Assembly: GCF_011043735.1 (NCBI RefSeq)
Contig: NZ_JAAKGV010000011.1
Location: forward strand, 124,001-188,000
DNA length: 64,000 nt
From: Methylobacterium sp. DB0501
GTDB lineage: Bacteria > Pseudomonadota > Alphaproteobacteria > Rhizobiales > Beijerinckiaceae
Direction of reading: 5' to 3'
The first letter of the stretch is position 1. Every line of letters begins with the position of its first letter. Shown piece by piece: positions 45,059-53,492 of the stretch. The notes under the pieces are model-generated. The model worked only from the letters and a program-made list of their open reading frames with translations. It did not search any database and was not told the origin of the DNA. The translations under genes and the position numbers were made by a program.

Positions 45059-45781
45059 ATGGATCCGGTCCGGCGCCCCCGCGGGCGCCCGCGCAAGCCC
45101 GTGCTGCTGGAACCCGCCGGCCTCGGCCCGCGGCGCGGCCTGCATGACCAGGCGGCGGAGCGGCTGCGGGCGCTGATCGTCGCGGGCACGCTGCCCGCCG
45201 GCGCGGCTCTCGTCGAGACCGAGCTGTCGGCGGCGCTGGGCATCTCGCGCACGCCGTTGCGCGAGGCGCTGAAGCTGCTCGCCGTCGAGGGGCTGGTGGA
45301 ATTGCGCCCCAACCGCTCGCCCCGGGTGGCGGAGCTGTGCGCGGACGCCGTGACGGAGCTGTTCGAGGCCATCGCGGCGATCGAACGGGCCGCCGCCGAA
45401 CTCGCGGCCCGGCGCATCGCCCCGGCGGAGCTGGAGCGGCTGCGCCGGCTCCAAACCGAGATGGAGGCGCACCACGCCGCCGGGGCGCTCGCCTCCTACT
45501 TCGCCCTCAACCAGCAGATCCACGCGCTGATCGTGGCCTCCGCCCGCAATGCGTATTTGCGCGAGGCGCACGAGGCGCTGCACGCCCGGGCCGAGATCGC
45601 CCGCCGCCGCGCCCTCGACAGCCGGGCGCGCTGGGACGAATCGGTCGCCGAGCACCGGGCGATCCTGGCGGCCCTGGAGGCCCGCGACCCCGAGCGCGCC
45701 GGCCGGCTGCTCGCCGACCATGTCGGCCATACCGGAACGGCGCTGCTCGCCGGACTGGACTCCACGCCAGACGCCGCCTGA
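45059..45781 (+). CDS. GntR family regulator (FCD type)
   Basis: The 240-residue protein has an N-terminal winged helix (ALVETELSAALGISRTPLREAL) after a basic RRPRGRPRKP stretch, and a C-terminal FCD ligand domain with metal-binding histidines (NQQIHALIVAS, EHRAILAAL, LLADHVGHTG). The ATG at 45059 has GGAGAGGA 5 bp upstream. It probably controls the divergent transporter operon and the racemase-fold gene 18 bp behind it, binding an organic acid. Confidence 0.9.
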   Translation: MDPVRRPRGRPRKPVLLEPAGLGPRRGLHDQAAERLRALIVAGTLPAGAALVETELSAALGISRTPLREALKLLAVEGLVELRPNRSPRVAELCADAVTELFEAIAAIERAAAELAARRIAPAELERLRRLQTEMEAHHAAGALASYFALNQQIHALIVASARNAYLREAHEALHARAEIARRRALDSRARWDESVAEHRAILAALEARDPERAGRLLADHVGHTGTALLAGLDSTPDAA

Positions 45782-45799
45782 GGCCCGAAGAGAATCCCG

Positions 45800-46543
45800 A
45801 TGCGCCTGCTGCTCCTCAACCCCAATACCAGCCGCGACGTCACCGAGCTGATGCGCGCCGCCGGCTCGGCCGTCGCCGCCCCCGGCACCGAGATCCTGAC
45901 CGCCACCGCGCCCCGGGGCGTGCCCTACATCGCGACCCGGGCCGAGGCGCAGATCGGCGGCGCCATCGCCCTCGAGATGCTGGCCGAGGCGCCGCCGGTC
46001 GATGCCGCGATCATCGCGGCCTTCGGCGATCCGGGCCTCTTCGGCGCCCGCGAATTGTTCGATTATCCCGTGATCGGCCTCGCCGAGGCCGCGATGCTGT
46101 CGGCCTGCCTGCTCGGGCGCCGCTTCGGCCTCGTCACCTTCGCCCGGGCGCTGGTGCCCTGGTACGAGGAAACCGTCGCCGCTCACGGCCTCGGGCCGCG
46201 CTGCGCCGGGGTGCGGGCGCTCGAAGGGCGCTTCTCCGCCCTCTCCGGGGTGCAGGAGGAGAAGGAGGCGCAACTGGTCGACCTCGCCCGGGCGATGGTC
46301 GGGGAGGATGGCGCCGACGTGCTGATCTTCGCCGGCGCCCCCCTGTCGGGCCTCGCCGCCCGGGTGCGCGAGCGGCTGCCGGTGCCGGTGGTCGATCAGG
46401 TGGTGGCGGCGGTCAAGCTCGCCGAGGCCGTGGTGGCGCAACGTCCCCGCAAGGCGACGGCCGGCACGTTCCGCCGGCCGGACCCGAAGCCGAGCACCGG
46501 GCTCGCGCCGGCTCTGGCGGCGCGGATCGGGCACGCGGACTGA
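45800..46543 (+). CDS. HyuE-like racemase-fold protein without catalytic cysteines
   Basis: A 247-residue member of the hydantoin racemase group: NPNTSRDVTELM start, FDYPVIGLAEAAMLSACLLG and PVPVVDQVVAAVKLAE. The usual CFGDPGL motif reads AFGDPGL with Ala74, and the second cysteine block reads LIFAGAPLSGLA with Gly179 at the aligned place. Both catalytic cysteines are thus absent. It may bind a ligand or catalyse a different reaction. It is in one unit with the GntR gene. Confidence 0.83.
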   Translation: MRLLLLNPNTSRDVTELMRAAGSAVAAPGTEILTATAPRGVPYIATRAEAQIGGAIALEMLAEAPPVDAAIIAAFGDPGLFGARELFDYPVIGLAEAAMLSACLLGRRFGLVTFARALVPWYEETVAAHGLGPRCAGVRALEGRFSALSGVQEEKEAQLVDLARAMVGEDGADVLIFAGAPLSGLAARVRERLPVPVVDQVVAAVKLAEAVVAQRPRKATAGTFRRPDPKPSTGLAPALAARIGHAD

Positions 46544-46582
46544 GCGGGCTCGGGCTCCCGCGCGAGGCCCGTAGGAGGATTA

Positions 46583-48583
46583 TCAGGCCGCCCGGGCCTG
46601 CTCCCCGCCGCGCCGGTCGGCGATCTCGATCAGGAGCTGGTTGATCTCGCCGTTGACCTGCCCGGCCTCGCCGCTCAGGTCCACCGCCATCCCGGCGAGC
46701 CGCGTCGCGAGCGCGTCGGTCTCGCTCGCCACCTTCGGCAGCGTCGAGATGCCGGCGATCACCGTCTGGGTCCGGTCCGCCACGACCTGCATCATGTGGG
46801 TGATCTCGCCCGTGGTCGCGCTCTGCTCCTCGACCGCGGAGGCGATCGAGGTGGCGATGTCGGCGATCGTCCCCACCGTCGTGGCGATGCCGTCCACCGC
46901 GCCGAGCACGCTGCCGGAGGCCTTCCGCAGCGCACCCACCTGCCGGTCGATCTCGTCGGTCGCCCGGGCGGTCTGGCCGGCGAGGGACTTGACCTCCGCG
47001 GCGACCACCGCGAAGCCGCGTCCCGCCTCGCCGGCGCGGGCGGCCTCGATCGTGGCGTTGAGCGCCAGCAGGTTGGTCTGCCCGGCGATGGCGTGGATCA
47101 GGCCCGTGACGCTGCCGATGCGGTCGCTGAGTTCCGACATCTCGACGGCCAGCGCCCGCGTCGCGGCGGCCTGCGACCGCGCCTCCCGCATCGCCTCGGT
47201 CGACTGCGCCGCCCGGCCGGCGATCTCGTCGATCGAGGCCGAGAGTTCGGTCACGGCGCCGGCCGCGCCGGCGATCTCGGTGGCGGTCCCCTTCAGGTCG
47301 AGCACCGATTGCGACAGCCGCTCGCGGGTGTCGGTGGCGTGGCTCTGCACGCCCGCGCTCGCGCCCTGCATCGTGCCGGCGACGGTCTGGAAGTGGCGCA
47401 CGCCGTTGCCCACCGTGTCGCGGACGCGCTCGGCGAGCTGCGCCATGAAGCGGCGCTCCTGGTTCACCAGGGCCTGGCGATGCTCGTCGTCGCTCGCCCG
47501 GGCGATCGTCTCGACGGTCCGGTCGCGAAAATGGACGATGGCGCGGGCCAACGCGGCGATCTCGTCGCCGCCCCGCGCCTCCGGCACGTCGGCATCGAGG
47601 GACTGGTCGGCCAGGGCGCGCACGCGCCGGTCGAGGCCGGCCAGGCTGCGCACGACCGAGCGCGTCAGCAGGAAGGCGAGCAGGAAAGCCAGCAGCGTCA
47701 CCGACCCCGCGGCGCCCAAGGCGACGACCAGATGGGTGCGCAGGCCGGCGATCCGCGTCGCCAGCAGCCGGTCGAGCACGGCCGCGCCCTCCGACCACAA
47801 CCGGTCGGTCCCGGCGACGAGGTCGGTCGCGGCGCGCTGGAACGGCGCGAGATCGGCCGCGCCCTGCCGGCCGGCCGCATGGGCCTCGGCGAGGGCGGCG
47901 GAGTGCCGGCTGAGTGCCTCGACCGCCCGAGCCAGGGCGGCGGCCGGCGCCGAGAGGGCACCCCGGACGGTCCCGCCGGCATCGGCCTTGGATGCGGCCT
48001 TCAGGGAGGCCTGGAGGCCGTCGGCGCTCGCCCGGAGCTTGCCCTCCTCGATCAGGAACAAGGCCGCATCGCCGGGCGTCAGCGCCGGCTTCGCGCGGAA
48101 CTCCGCCGCCAGGGCCGCGAGCGTGCCGGCCTCCTGCAGCAGATCCGGCAGCTTCGCCACGACGGCATCCATCACGTAGAAGGAATCGAGATCGGGATCG
48201 AGGATCAGGTTGGAGCCGTCGCCGATCCGGGCGATCAGGGTCCGGGCCGCCTCCGCGGTCGCGGCGGCACCCTTGGGCCGGGCGAGGGCGAGGTCGCGGG
48301 CGGCCTCGCCGGTGGCCATCGTCGCGTCGTGCCGCTCCCGCGCGGCCTCGAAGGCGGCCCAACCGTCCCCGGCCGTCGTCGCGGCGGGAATCCGGGCCGC
48401 CACGCCCGAGCGCAGGACGGGCCAGGCCGCCTGGAGATACGCGACGCCCGCCTGCTCCCGGCTGGCGAAATCGATGTCCTTGGTCGACTGGTTGACGAAC
48501 AGGCCGGCCAGCAACGTCACCGGCACCAGGAAAAGGGTGACGGTGGACGTCAGCTTCGTCTTGATCGTCAGACCCATCGACAT
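46583..48583 (-). CDS. Methyl-accepting chemotaxis protein
   Basis: The 666-residue chemoreceptor has a membrane helix near residues 12-31, a long helical periplasmic sensor region, a second helix at about 285-310, a HAMP domain and a cytoplasmic signalling domain with the hairpin tip sequence TNLLALNATIEAARAGEAGR and GFAVVAAEVKSLAGQTARAT. The C terminus has no CheR-tethering pentapeptide. The signal is unknown. Confidence 0.94.
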   Translation of the reverse strand: MSMGLTIKTKLTSTVTLFLVPVTLLAGLFVNQSTKDIDFASREQAGVAYLQAAWPVLRSGVAARIPAATTAGDGWAAFEAARERHDATMATGEAARDLALARPKGAAATAEAARTLIARIGDGSNLILDPDLDSFYVMDAVVAKLPDLLQEAGTLAALAAEFRAKPALTPGDAALFLIEEGKLRASADGLQASLKAASKADAGGTVRGALSAPAAALARAVEALSRHSAALAEAHAAGRQGAADLAPFQRAATDLVAGTDRLWSEGAAVLDRLLATRIAGLRTHLVVALGAAGSVTLLAFLLAFLLTRSVVRSLAGLDRRVRALADQSLDADVPEARGGDEIAALARAIVHFRDRTVETIARASDDEHRQALVNQERRFMAQLAERVRDTVGNGVRHFQTVAGTMQGASAGVQSHATDTRERLSQSVLDLKGTATEIAGAAGAVTELSASIDEIAGRAAQSTEAMREARSQAAATRALAVEMSELSDRIGSVTGLIHAIAGQTNLLALNATIEAARAGEAGRGFAVVAAEVKSLAGQTARATDEIDRQVGALRKASGSVLGAVDGIATTVGTIADIATSIASAVEEQSATTGEITHMMQVVADRTQTVIAGISTLPKVASETDALATRLAGMAVDLSGEAGQVNGEINQLLIEIADRRGGEQARAA

Positions 48584-48857
48584 GCGCGTTCCTCGCGGCC
48601 AATCGCGTGGCCTTGCTCGATCTGTTGCGAGAGACCCATGTCGCAGACGATCCGCCCGCGTGACCGGGCGGCGGCAATCGATCGAAATATCGCTCTCACG
48701 AGGAGATTAAGTGCAAACTGGTTTACGGAAATATAAATTCCAAATGATGACAGATGGTACGGCACCGGGTCCGGCCGTGCTCAGGTTCAGTCCTGTTTTC
48801 TCTACGGCAAGTTGTGGAGTCCGGCAGGCCGCAGCGGTGCGGCCCGCCGCTCGCTCG

Positions 48858-49556
48858 TCAGCCGCCGCTGCCGGCCTCGTCCTGGCAGCGGATCAGCTTG
48901 GTCGCACCCGCCGCCCGATCGGGCTCGGCGAGGCGGAACTCGCCGGTCTCGGGGTCGCGGATCCGCAGCTGCCCGGTGGCGATGCCGAAATGCGCGCCGT
49001 GCAGCTGGAGCTTGCCGCGCTCCACCAGGATCTTCACGCAGGGGAAGGTCATGAGGTTGCGCAGGCTGTTCGTCACCGTGGCGTATTCGAGCTGCTCGAG
49101 GTAGTCCGGCCCGCGCGGCTCGTCGCCGAGCGCTTCCGCCGCCGGGCGGATCAGCGAGACCCAGCGGCCGATGAAGTCGCCCGGCGAGAGCGGCGCGGCA
49201 TCGTCCGCGTAGGCGCGCACGCCGCCGCAGCGGGCATGGCCCAGCACCACGATGTGCTTCACCTTGAGCGCCTGCACGGCGAATTCCAGCGCCGCCGAGG
49301 TGCCGTGATACTCGCCGCCGGTCTCGTAGGGAGGAACCAGGTTGGCGACGTTGCGCACCACGAACAGCTCGCCCGGCCGCGCGTCGAAGATCACCTCCGG
49401 CGAGACCCGGCTGTCGCAGCAGCTGATGATCAGGATCTCGGGGCTCTGCCCCTCGGCGAGGCTGGCATAGCGGTCCTGCTCGCGCACGAACCGGTCGTCG
49501 AGGAAGGCGCGGTAGCCCTCCGTCAGCGATTGCGGAAACGGGGTCGCGTCGGCCAT
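48858..49556 (-). CDS. Beta-class carbonic anhydrase
   Basis: The 232-residue zinc enzyme interconverts CO2 and bicarbonate. Zinc ligands are in ISCCDSR (Cys46 or 47, with Asp48-Arg50 dyad) and GHARCGGV (His107, Cys110). The remainder, such as FVVRNVANLVPP, is well conserved. No signal peptide; cytoplasmic. A C1-utilising lifestyle would fit, but the gene is common. Confidence 0.95.
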   Translation of the reverse strand: MADATPFPQSLTEGYRAFLDDRFVREQDRYASLAEGQSPEILIISCCDSRVSPEVIFDARPGELFVVRNVANLVPPYETGGEYHGTSAALEFAVQALKVKHIVVLGHARCGGVRAYADDAAPLSPGDFIGRWVSLIRPAAEALGDEPRGPDYLEQLEYATVTNSLRNLMTFPCVKILVERGKLQLHGAHFGIATGQLRIRDPETGEFRLAEPDRAAGATKLIRCQDEAGSGG

Positions 49557-49591
49557 GAATTCGCACTCCTTCGATGGACTCCGCGACAGGA

Positions 49592-50107
49592 TTACGCCGC
49601 GCCGGGCCCCCAGGACAACGTCACCACCTCGGGGATCGCCTCGCCGGCCATGAGCCTTTTGGCCAGGGCGGCGAGGCCCTGCGGCTCGACCCGCTCGTGG
49701 GTCGCGGCGAGCTCGTCGAGCGGCCACCAGCGGGTGCCGTAGACGGGATTGTCCTCGGTCTCGGCGAGACGGCTGGTATCGACCCGGTCGTCGGGCAATC
49801 GCACCACGAAGTAGCGCTCGCGCGCGAAGCGCGACTTGTTGAACAGTGTGAAGGCGCCGTCGCAGCGGGCGACCTGGGGGCCGAGGGCGACGTCCCTGAC
49901 GCCGATCTCCTCCTCCAGCTCGCGCCGGCAGGCCTCCTCCGGCGTCTCGCCGGGCTCGATGCCGCCGCCGGGCATGAACCAGAAGGTCCGGTCGCCCGGC
50001 CGGCCGGGATCGACGTCGCGGGAGGCCTCGTAGGCGATCAGGAGGAGCCGGCCCTTCGGGTCGAGCACCAGGGCGCGGGCGATGTCGCGGGTCGGCAAAT
50101 CGGTCAT
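49592..50107 (-). CDS. Nudix hydrolase
   Basis: A 171-residue protein with the Nudix box GGIEPGETPEEACRRELEEE followed by IGV (GX5EX7REUXEEXGU). It should hydrolyse a nucleoside-diphosphate-linked substrate; the FWFMPGG lead-in is typical of MutT/ADP-ribose types. ATG overlaps the stop of the DUF429 gene (ATGA), so the two are coupled. Confidence 0.92.
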   Translation of the reverse strand: MTDLPTRDIARALVLDPKGRLLLIAYEASRDVDPGRPGDRTFWFMPGGGIEPGETPEEACRRELEEEIGVRDVALGPQVARCDGAFTLFNKSRFARERYFVVRLPDDRVDTSRLAETEDNPVYGTRWWPLDELAATHERVEPQGLAALAKRLMAGEAIPEVVTLSWGPGAA

Positions 50108-50835
50108 GAGGGGCCCTCGCGGTGGGGAAGCGTCCAGATCGCGGCCGCCAGGCCGTGGGCGTCGCGCTCCGGCGGATCGGGATAGGACACGCCGCGCCCG
50201 TTGGCGATGGCCCGCGCCGCGGCCAAGGCCGCCAGCGCGTCGAGGAGGTCGTCGGGCTTGGCGCCCCGCGGCGGGGCGAGGTCGACGGGCAATCCGGCCT
50301 TGGCGAGAAGGCCGCGCCGCAGGGCCGCCCCCTCCGGCTTCCGCTTCGCGGCGGGGAGCGGCGTGCCGCCGTTGAGGCTCTGGAAGGCGAGTTCCGGATG
50401 GACCTCGTAGACCCGTGCCTGCAAGTCGGGCCGGGCGCGCAACAGGCCGTCCGCCTCGCGGATGCGGGGAAAGATCGCGTTGGCGGGCGGGGAGGGGGCG
50501 AAGGGCTGGGTCTCGGGCCGGCGCGACAGGGCGATGGCCGCGGTATAGTCGGGCGCGTAGACGACGCGGCGGGCCGAGGTCGGGAAGACGGAGGCGCGCC
50601 GGGGCCCCAGCAACGCCCGCACCAGCACCTCGGCCGTGCGGCCGCCGGGGCCGACCCGGTCGGGCAGGCCGATCGGGATGTCGACCGCGACGACGGCGGG
50701 GGCCTCCGGCGCGTCGCAGATCGCCTCCAGGCTCGGCAGGACCCGCGTGCGGATCTTTTCGGAGTTGCCGTCGCGCGGTCCGAAGGCGGCGACCCAGCCG
50801 CCCGGGCACCCGTCCACCCCCGCGACCCACGTCAT
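50104..50835 (-). CDS. DUF429 family protein
   Basis: The 243-residue protein starts WVAGVDGCPGGWV and has VAVDIPIGLPD, RRASVFPTSAR and YEVHPELAFQSLNGG, all diagnostic of DUF429. The fold is ribonuclease H-like, and a nuclease role has been suggested but is not proven. The start at 50835 is fixed by the conserved N terminus; a longer frame upstream is not conserved. Coupled to the Nudix gene. Confidence 0.87.
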   Translation of the reverse strand: MTWVAGVDGCPGGWVAAFGPRDGNSEKIRTRVLPSLEAICDAPEAPAVVAVDIPIGLPDRVGPGGRTAEVLVRALLGPRRASVFPTSARRVVYAPDYTAAIALSRRPETQPFAPSPPANAIFPRIREADGLLRARPDLQARVYEVHPELAFQSLNGGTPLPAAKRKPEGAALRRGLLAKAGLPVDLAPPRGAKPDDLLDALAALAAARAIANGRGVSYPDPPERDAHGLAAAIWTLPHREGPS

Positions 50836-50967
50836 GCGCCGGTTCTCCCGCCCGGGGCGGGATCTAGCGCATGGGTGGCGATTGTCGCGGGCGAACGGCG
50901 TCGGTCGCCGAACGGGCCCTTCCATGACGCGGAGGGTGTCGGTCATCGTGCGCGCGAGCGAACCGCC

Positions 50968-52233
50968 TCACGCCGCCCTGGCGTAGCGCGCTTCCGCCAG
51001 ATCCTGATGGTCGATCTCCGGCGCCCGGCCGCCGATCAGGTCGGCGAGCAGCCGGCCCGAGCCGCAGGCCATGGTCCAGCCGAGCGTGCCGTGGCCGGTA
51101 TTGGTGTAGAGGTTCGAATAGCTCGTGGCGCCGACGATCGGGGTGCCGTCCGGGGTCATCGGGCGCAGGCCGGTCCAGAACTTCGCCTGCGCGACGTCGC
51201 CGCCCGCCGGGAAGAGATCGAGGACCGAGCGCTCCAGGGTCGCCCGGCGCGGGCCGCGTAGGGCGTTGCTGAAGCCGGCGAGTTCCGCCGTGCCGCCGAC
51301 CCGGATGCGGTCGCCGAGGCGGGTGATCGCCACCTTGAAGGTCTCGTCCATCACGGTCGAGACCGGGGCGGCGTCGGCATCGGTGATCGGCAGGGTCAGG
51401 GAATAGCCCTTCACCGGATAGACGGGAATCTCGATGCCCAGCGGCTTGAGCATCATCGGGGTGTAGCTGCCCATGGCGGCGACATACGTGTCCGCGGTCA
51501 GCACCTCGCCGCCGGCAAGCCGCACGCCGGCGATCCGGCCGCCCTCCTGGCGGAGGCCGGTGATCGTCGCGCCGTAGCGGATCGTCACGCCCATGCTCTC
51601 GCAGATCGCCGCGAGGCGCTGCGTGAACAGATGCGCGTCGCCGGTCTCGTCGCCCGGCAGGCGCAGGCCGCCCACGAAGGTGCCGGCGACCCGGGCGAGC
51701 GCCGGCTCGGCGGCGATGCAGCCCGCCGGGTCCAGCACCTCGTAGGGCACGCCGTATTCGTCGAGCACGCCGGTATCGTCGCCGACATGGTCGAGCTGCT
51801 TCTGGGTGCGGAAGAGCTGGAGCGTGCCCTTCTCGCGGTGATCGTAGGTGATGCCGGTCTCGGTGCGCAGGTCACGCAGCACGTCGCGGCTGTACTCGGC
51901 GAGCCGCACCATCCGGCCCTTGTTGCGGCGGTACGCGTCCTCGGTGCAGTTCGCCAGCATCTTGGCGAGCCAGCCGTAGAGCTTGGGCTCCAGGCTCGGC
52001 CACAGCACCAGCGGCCGGTGGCGCATCATCAGCCACTTCATCGCCTTGATCGGGATGCCCGGGGCGGCCCAGGGGGCCGAGTAGCCGGGGGAGACTTGGC
52101 CGGCATTGGCGAAGCTGGTCTCGAGGCCGGCGCCGGGCTGGCGGTCGAGCACCGTGACCTGGTGTCCGGCCTTGGCGAGATAATAGGCCGAGGTGACGCC
52201 AACCACGCCGCCGCCGAGGATCAGAACGCGCAT
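50968..52233 (-). CDS. dadA: D-amino acid dehydrogenase
   Basis: The 421-residue FAD enzyme oxidises D-alanine and other D-amino acids and feeds electrons to the respiratory chain. It starts MRVLILGGGVVGVTSAYYLA (FAD-binding), with FANAGQVSPGYSAPWAAPG, typical of DadA, and C-terminal GTLGWTMACGSGRLLADL. It is intact and divergent from an Lrp/AsnC regulator that probably controls it. Confidence 0.95.
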   Translation of the reverse strand: MRVLILGGGVVGVTSAYYLAKAGHQVTVLDRQPGAGLETSFANAGQVSPGYSAPWAAPGIPIKAMKWLMMRHRPLVLWPSLEPKLYGWLAKMLANCTEDAYRRNKGRMVRLAEYSRDVLRDLRTETGITYDHREKGTLQLFRTQKQLDHVGDDTGVLDEYGVPYEVLDPAGCIAAEPALARVAGTFVGGLRLPGDETGDAHLFTQRLAAICESMGVTIRYGATITGLRQEGGRIAGVRLAGGEVLTADTYVAAMGSYTPMMLKPLGIEIPVYPVKGYSLTLPITDADAAPVSTVMDETFKVAITRLGDRIRVGGTAELAGFSNALRGPRRATLERSVLDLFPAGGDVAQAKFWTGLRPMTPDGTPIVGATSYSNLYTNTGHGTLGWTMACGSGRLLADLIGGRAPEIDHQDLAEARYARAA

Positions 52234-52403
52234 CGCCGAGAATCCCTGTCGCGCCCTGCCTTCGTCCGTATCCGACCCGGCGCCCGGTCGACGGCCCTAG
52301 TGTCGCGCAAGGATCGCCGAATTTCCCGCCGGATCGTCGCAGGAGCTGCGACTTCATGCTACGATACGCCAGGATCTGCGAACGAACGACAGGATCTTGC
52401 GCA

Positions 52404-52853
52404 GTGGCGGGACGGGACGAGATCGACGCGCGCATGCTGCGCGTCCTGCGCGACGACGGGCGCATCAGCAACGCGGATCTCGCCGCCAAGGTCGGCCTGT
52501 CGCCCTCGGCCTGCCTGCGCCGCCTGCGGCTGCTGGAACAGAACGGCACCATCCGCGGCTACACCGCCCTGATCGAGGCCGACGAGCGCGAGGCCCATCT
52601 CGTGGTGCTGACCCAGATCACCCTGGAACGGCAGACCGAGGAGTCGCTCAACCGCTTCGAGGCCGCGGTGCGCCGCTGCCCGGAGGTGCGCGACTGCTAC
52701 CTGATGACCGGCCTGTCCGATTACCTGATGCGGATCGAGGTGTCGGATGCGGGCGATTACGAGCGCCTGCACAAGGAGGTGCTGTCGCGGCTGCCGGGGG
52801 TGGCGCGGATCCAGTCGAGCTTCGCGATCCGGACGGTGGTGGGGCGGGGGTAG
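52404..52853 (+). CDS. Lrp/AsnC family regulator
   Basis: A 149-residue regulator: HTH ISNADLAAKVGLSPSACLRR and a RAM ligand domain (VVLTQITLERQTEESLNRFE, DCYLMTGLSDYLMRIEV). The GTG start at 52404 fits the usual length. The spacer to dadA (170 bp) carries repeated AGGATC units (52310, 52371, 52391) and may hold its sites. By analogy with BkdR and DadR it likely activates dadA in response to an amino acid. Confidence 0.9.
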   Translation: MAGRDEIDARMLRVLRDDGRISNADLAAKVGLSPSACLRRLRLLEQNGTIRGYTALIEADEREAHLVVLTQITLERQTEESLNRFEAAVRRCPEVRDCYLMTGLSDYLMRIEVSDAGDYERLHKEVLSRLPGVARIQSSFAIRTVVGRG

Positions 52854-52910
52854 GACGTTGCTCGGGAGATCATGCTTCGTCGTCCGCTGAAAGACTTCAA
52901 ACCCTCCATC

Positions 52911-53050
52911 GTCATCCCGAGGCCGCGCAGCGGAACCCGGGATCCATAACCGCTGAGACGTCAGGATGAAGCGGCACGCGAGCCGCCGGGTTCTGCACTG
53001 TCGGCGGTTATGGATCCCGGGTTCTCGCCTTCAGCGAGTCCCGGGATGAC
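52911..53050 (+). repeat. Dispersed palindromic repeat, full copy A
   Basis: The outer arms begin GTCATCCCG and end CGGGATGAC; inside, CGGAACCCGGGATCCATAAC pairs with GTTATGGATCCCGGGTTC. A nested hairpin CTCGCCTTCAGCGAG lies near the right end. The ~45-bp centre differs from copy B. It lies between the Lrp gene and a broken antitoxin. Confidence 0.85.
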
Positions 53051-53094
53051 GTAGAGGGAGCAGCTTATCGTTGGGGAGGTTCCCGTGAAATGCC

Positions 53095-53490
53095 ATGCTC
53101 GCCGATGTGTTCGAGGCGATCTCGCGGCAAGTTCTCACGCGTCCAAGCATTGACGATGCACAGTACGAGGCGGCGGTCGCCGCGATGAACGGCCTCATCG
53201 ATGCCGGTGCGGGTGACGAAGGACATTCCCTGGCCCCGCTCCTCGGCCTCCTGGCGCGTTCATCGCCGATTACGAGGCGACGGCGTTGCCCCGGCCCGAT
53301 GCCCCGCCGGCCGAGGTGCCGCGCCTGCTGATGGAGCAGCACGGGCCCAAGCAGGGCGACCTGCCCGAGATCGGCAGCCAGGGCGTGGTCTCGGAACTCC
53401 TGAGCGGCAAGCGCGAGCTGAACAGGAACCAGAGCGCCCGTTTGTCGGAGCGCTTCGACGTCAGTCCGGCGACGTTCTTCCGACCGCGCG
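53095..53490 (+). pseudogene. Broken HigA-type antitoxin
   Basis: The first part (YEAAVAAMNGLIDAGAGDEG ... LLGLLA) and the second part (FIADYEATALP ... LLMEQHGPKQGDLPEIGSQG and VVSELLSGKRELN) match the two halves of a HigA-like XRE antitoxin, but a frameshift near 53257 separates them. The 3' end runs without its own stop into the tail of the GntR gene, so it is also truncated. No HigB toxin gene is seen; a palindromic repeat takes its place upstream. Confidence 0.85.
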
Positions 53491-53492
53491 CA

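Noticed and set aside
46796..48736. 646-codon open frame opposite the chemoreceptor gene
   Set aside because: Antisense shadow of a clear chemoreceptor; no recognisable protein features.
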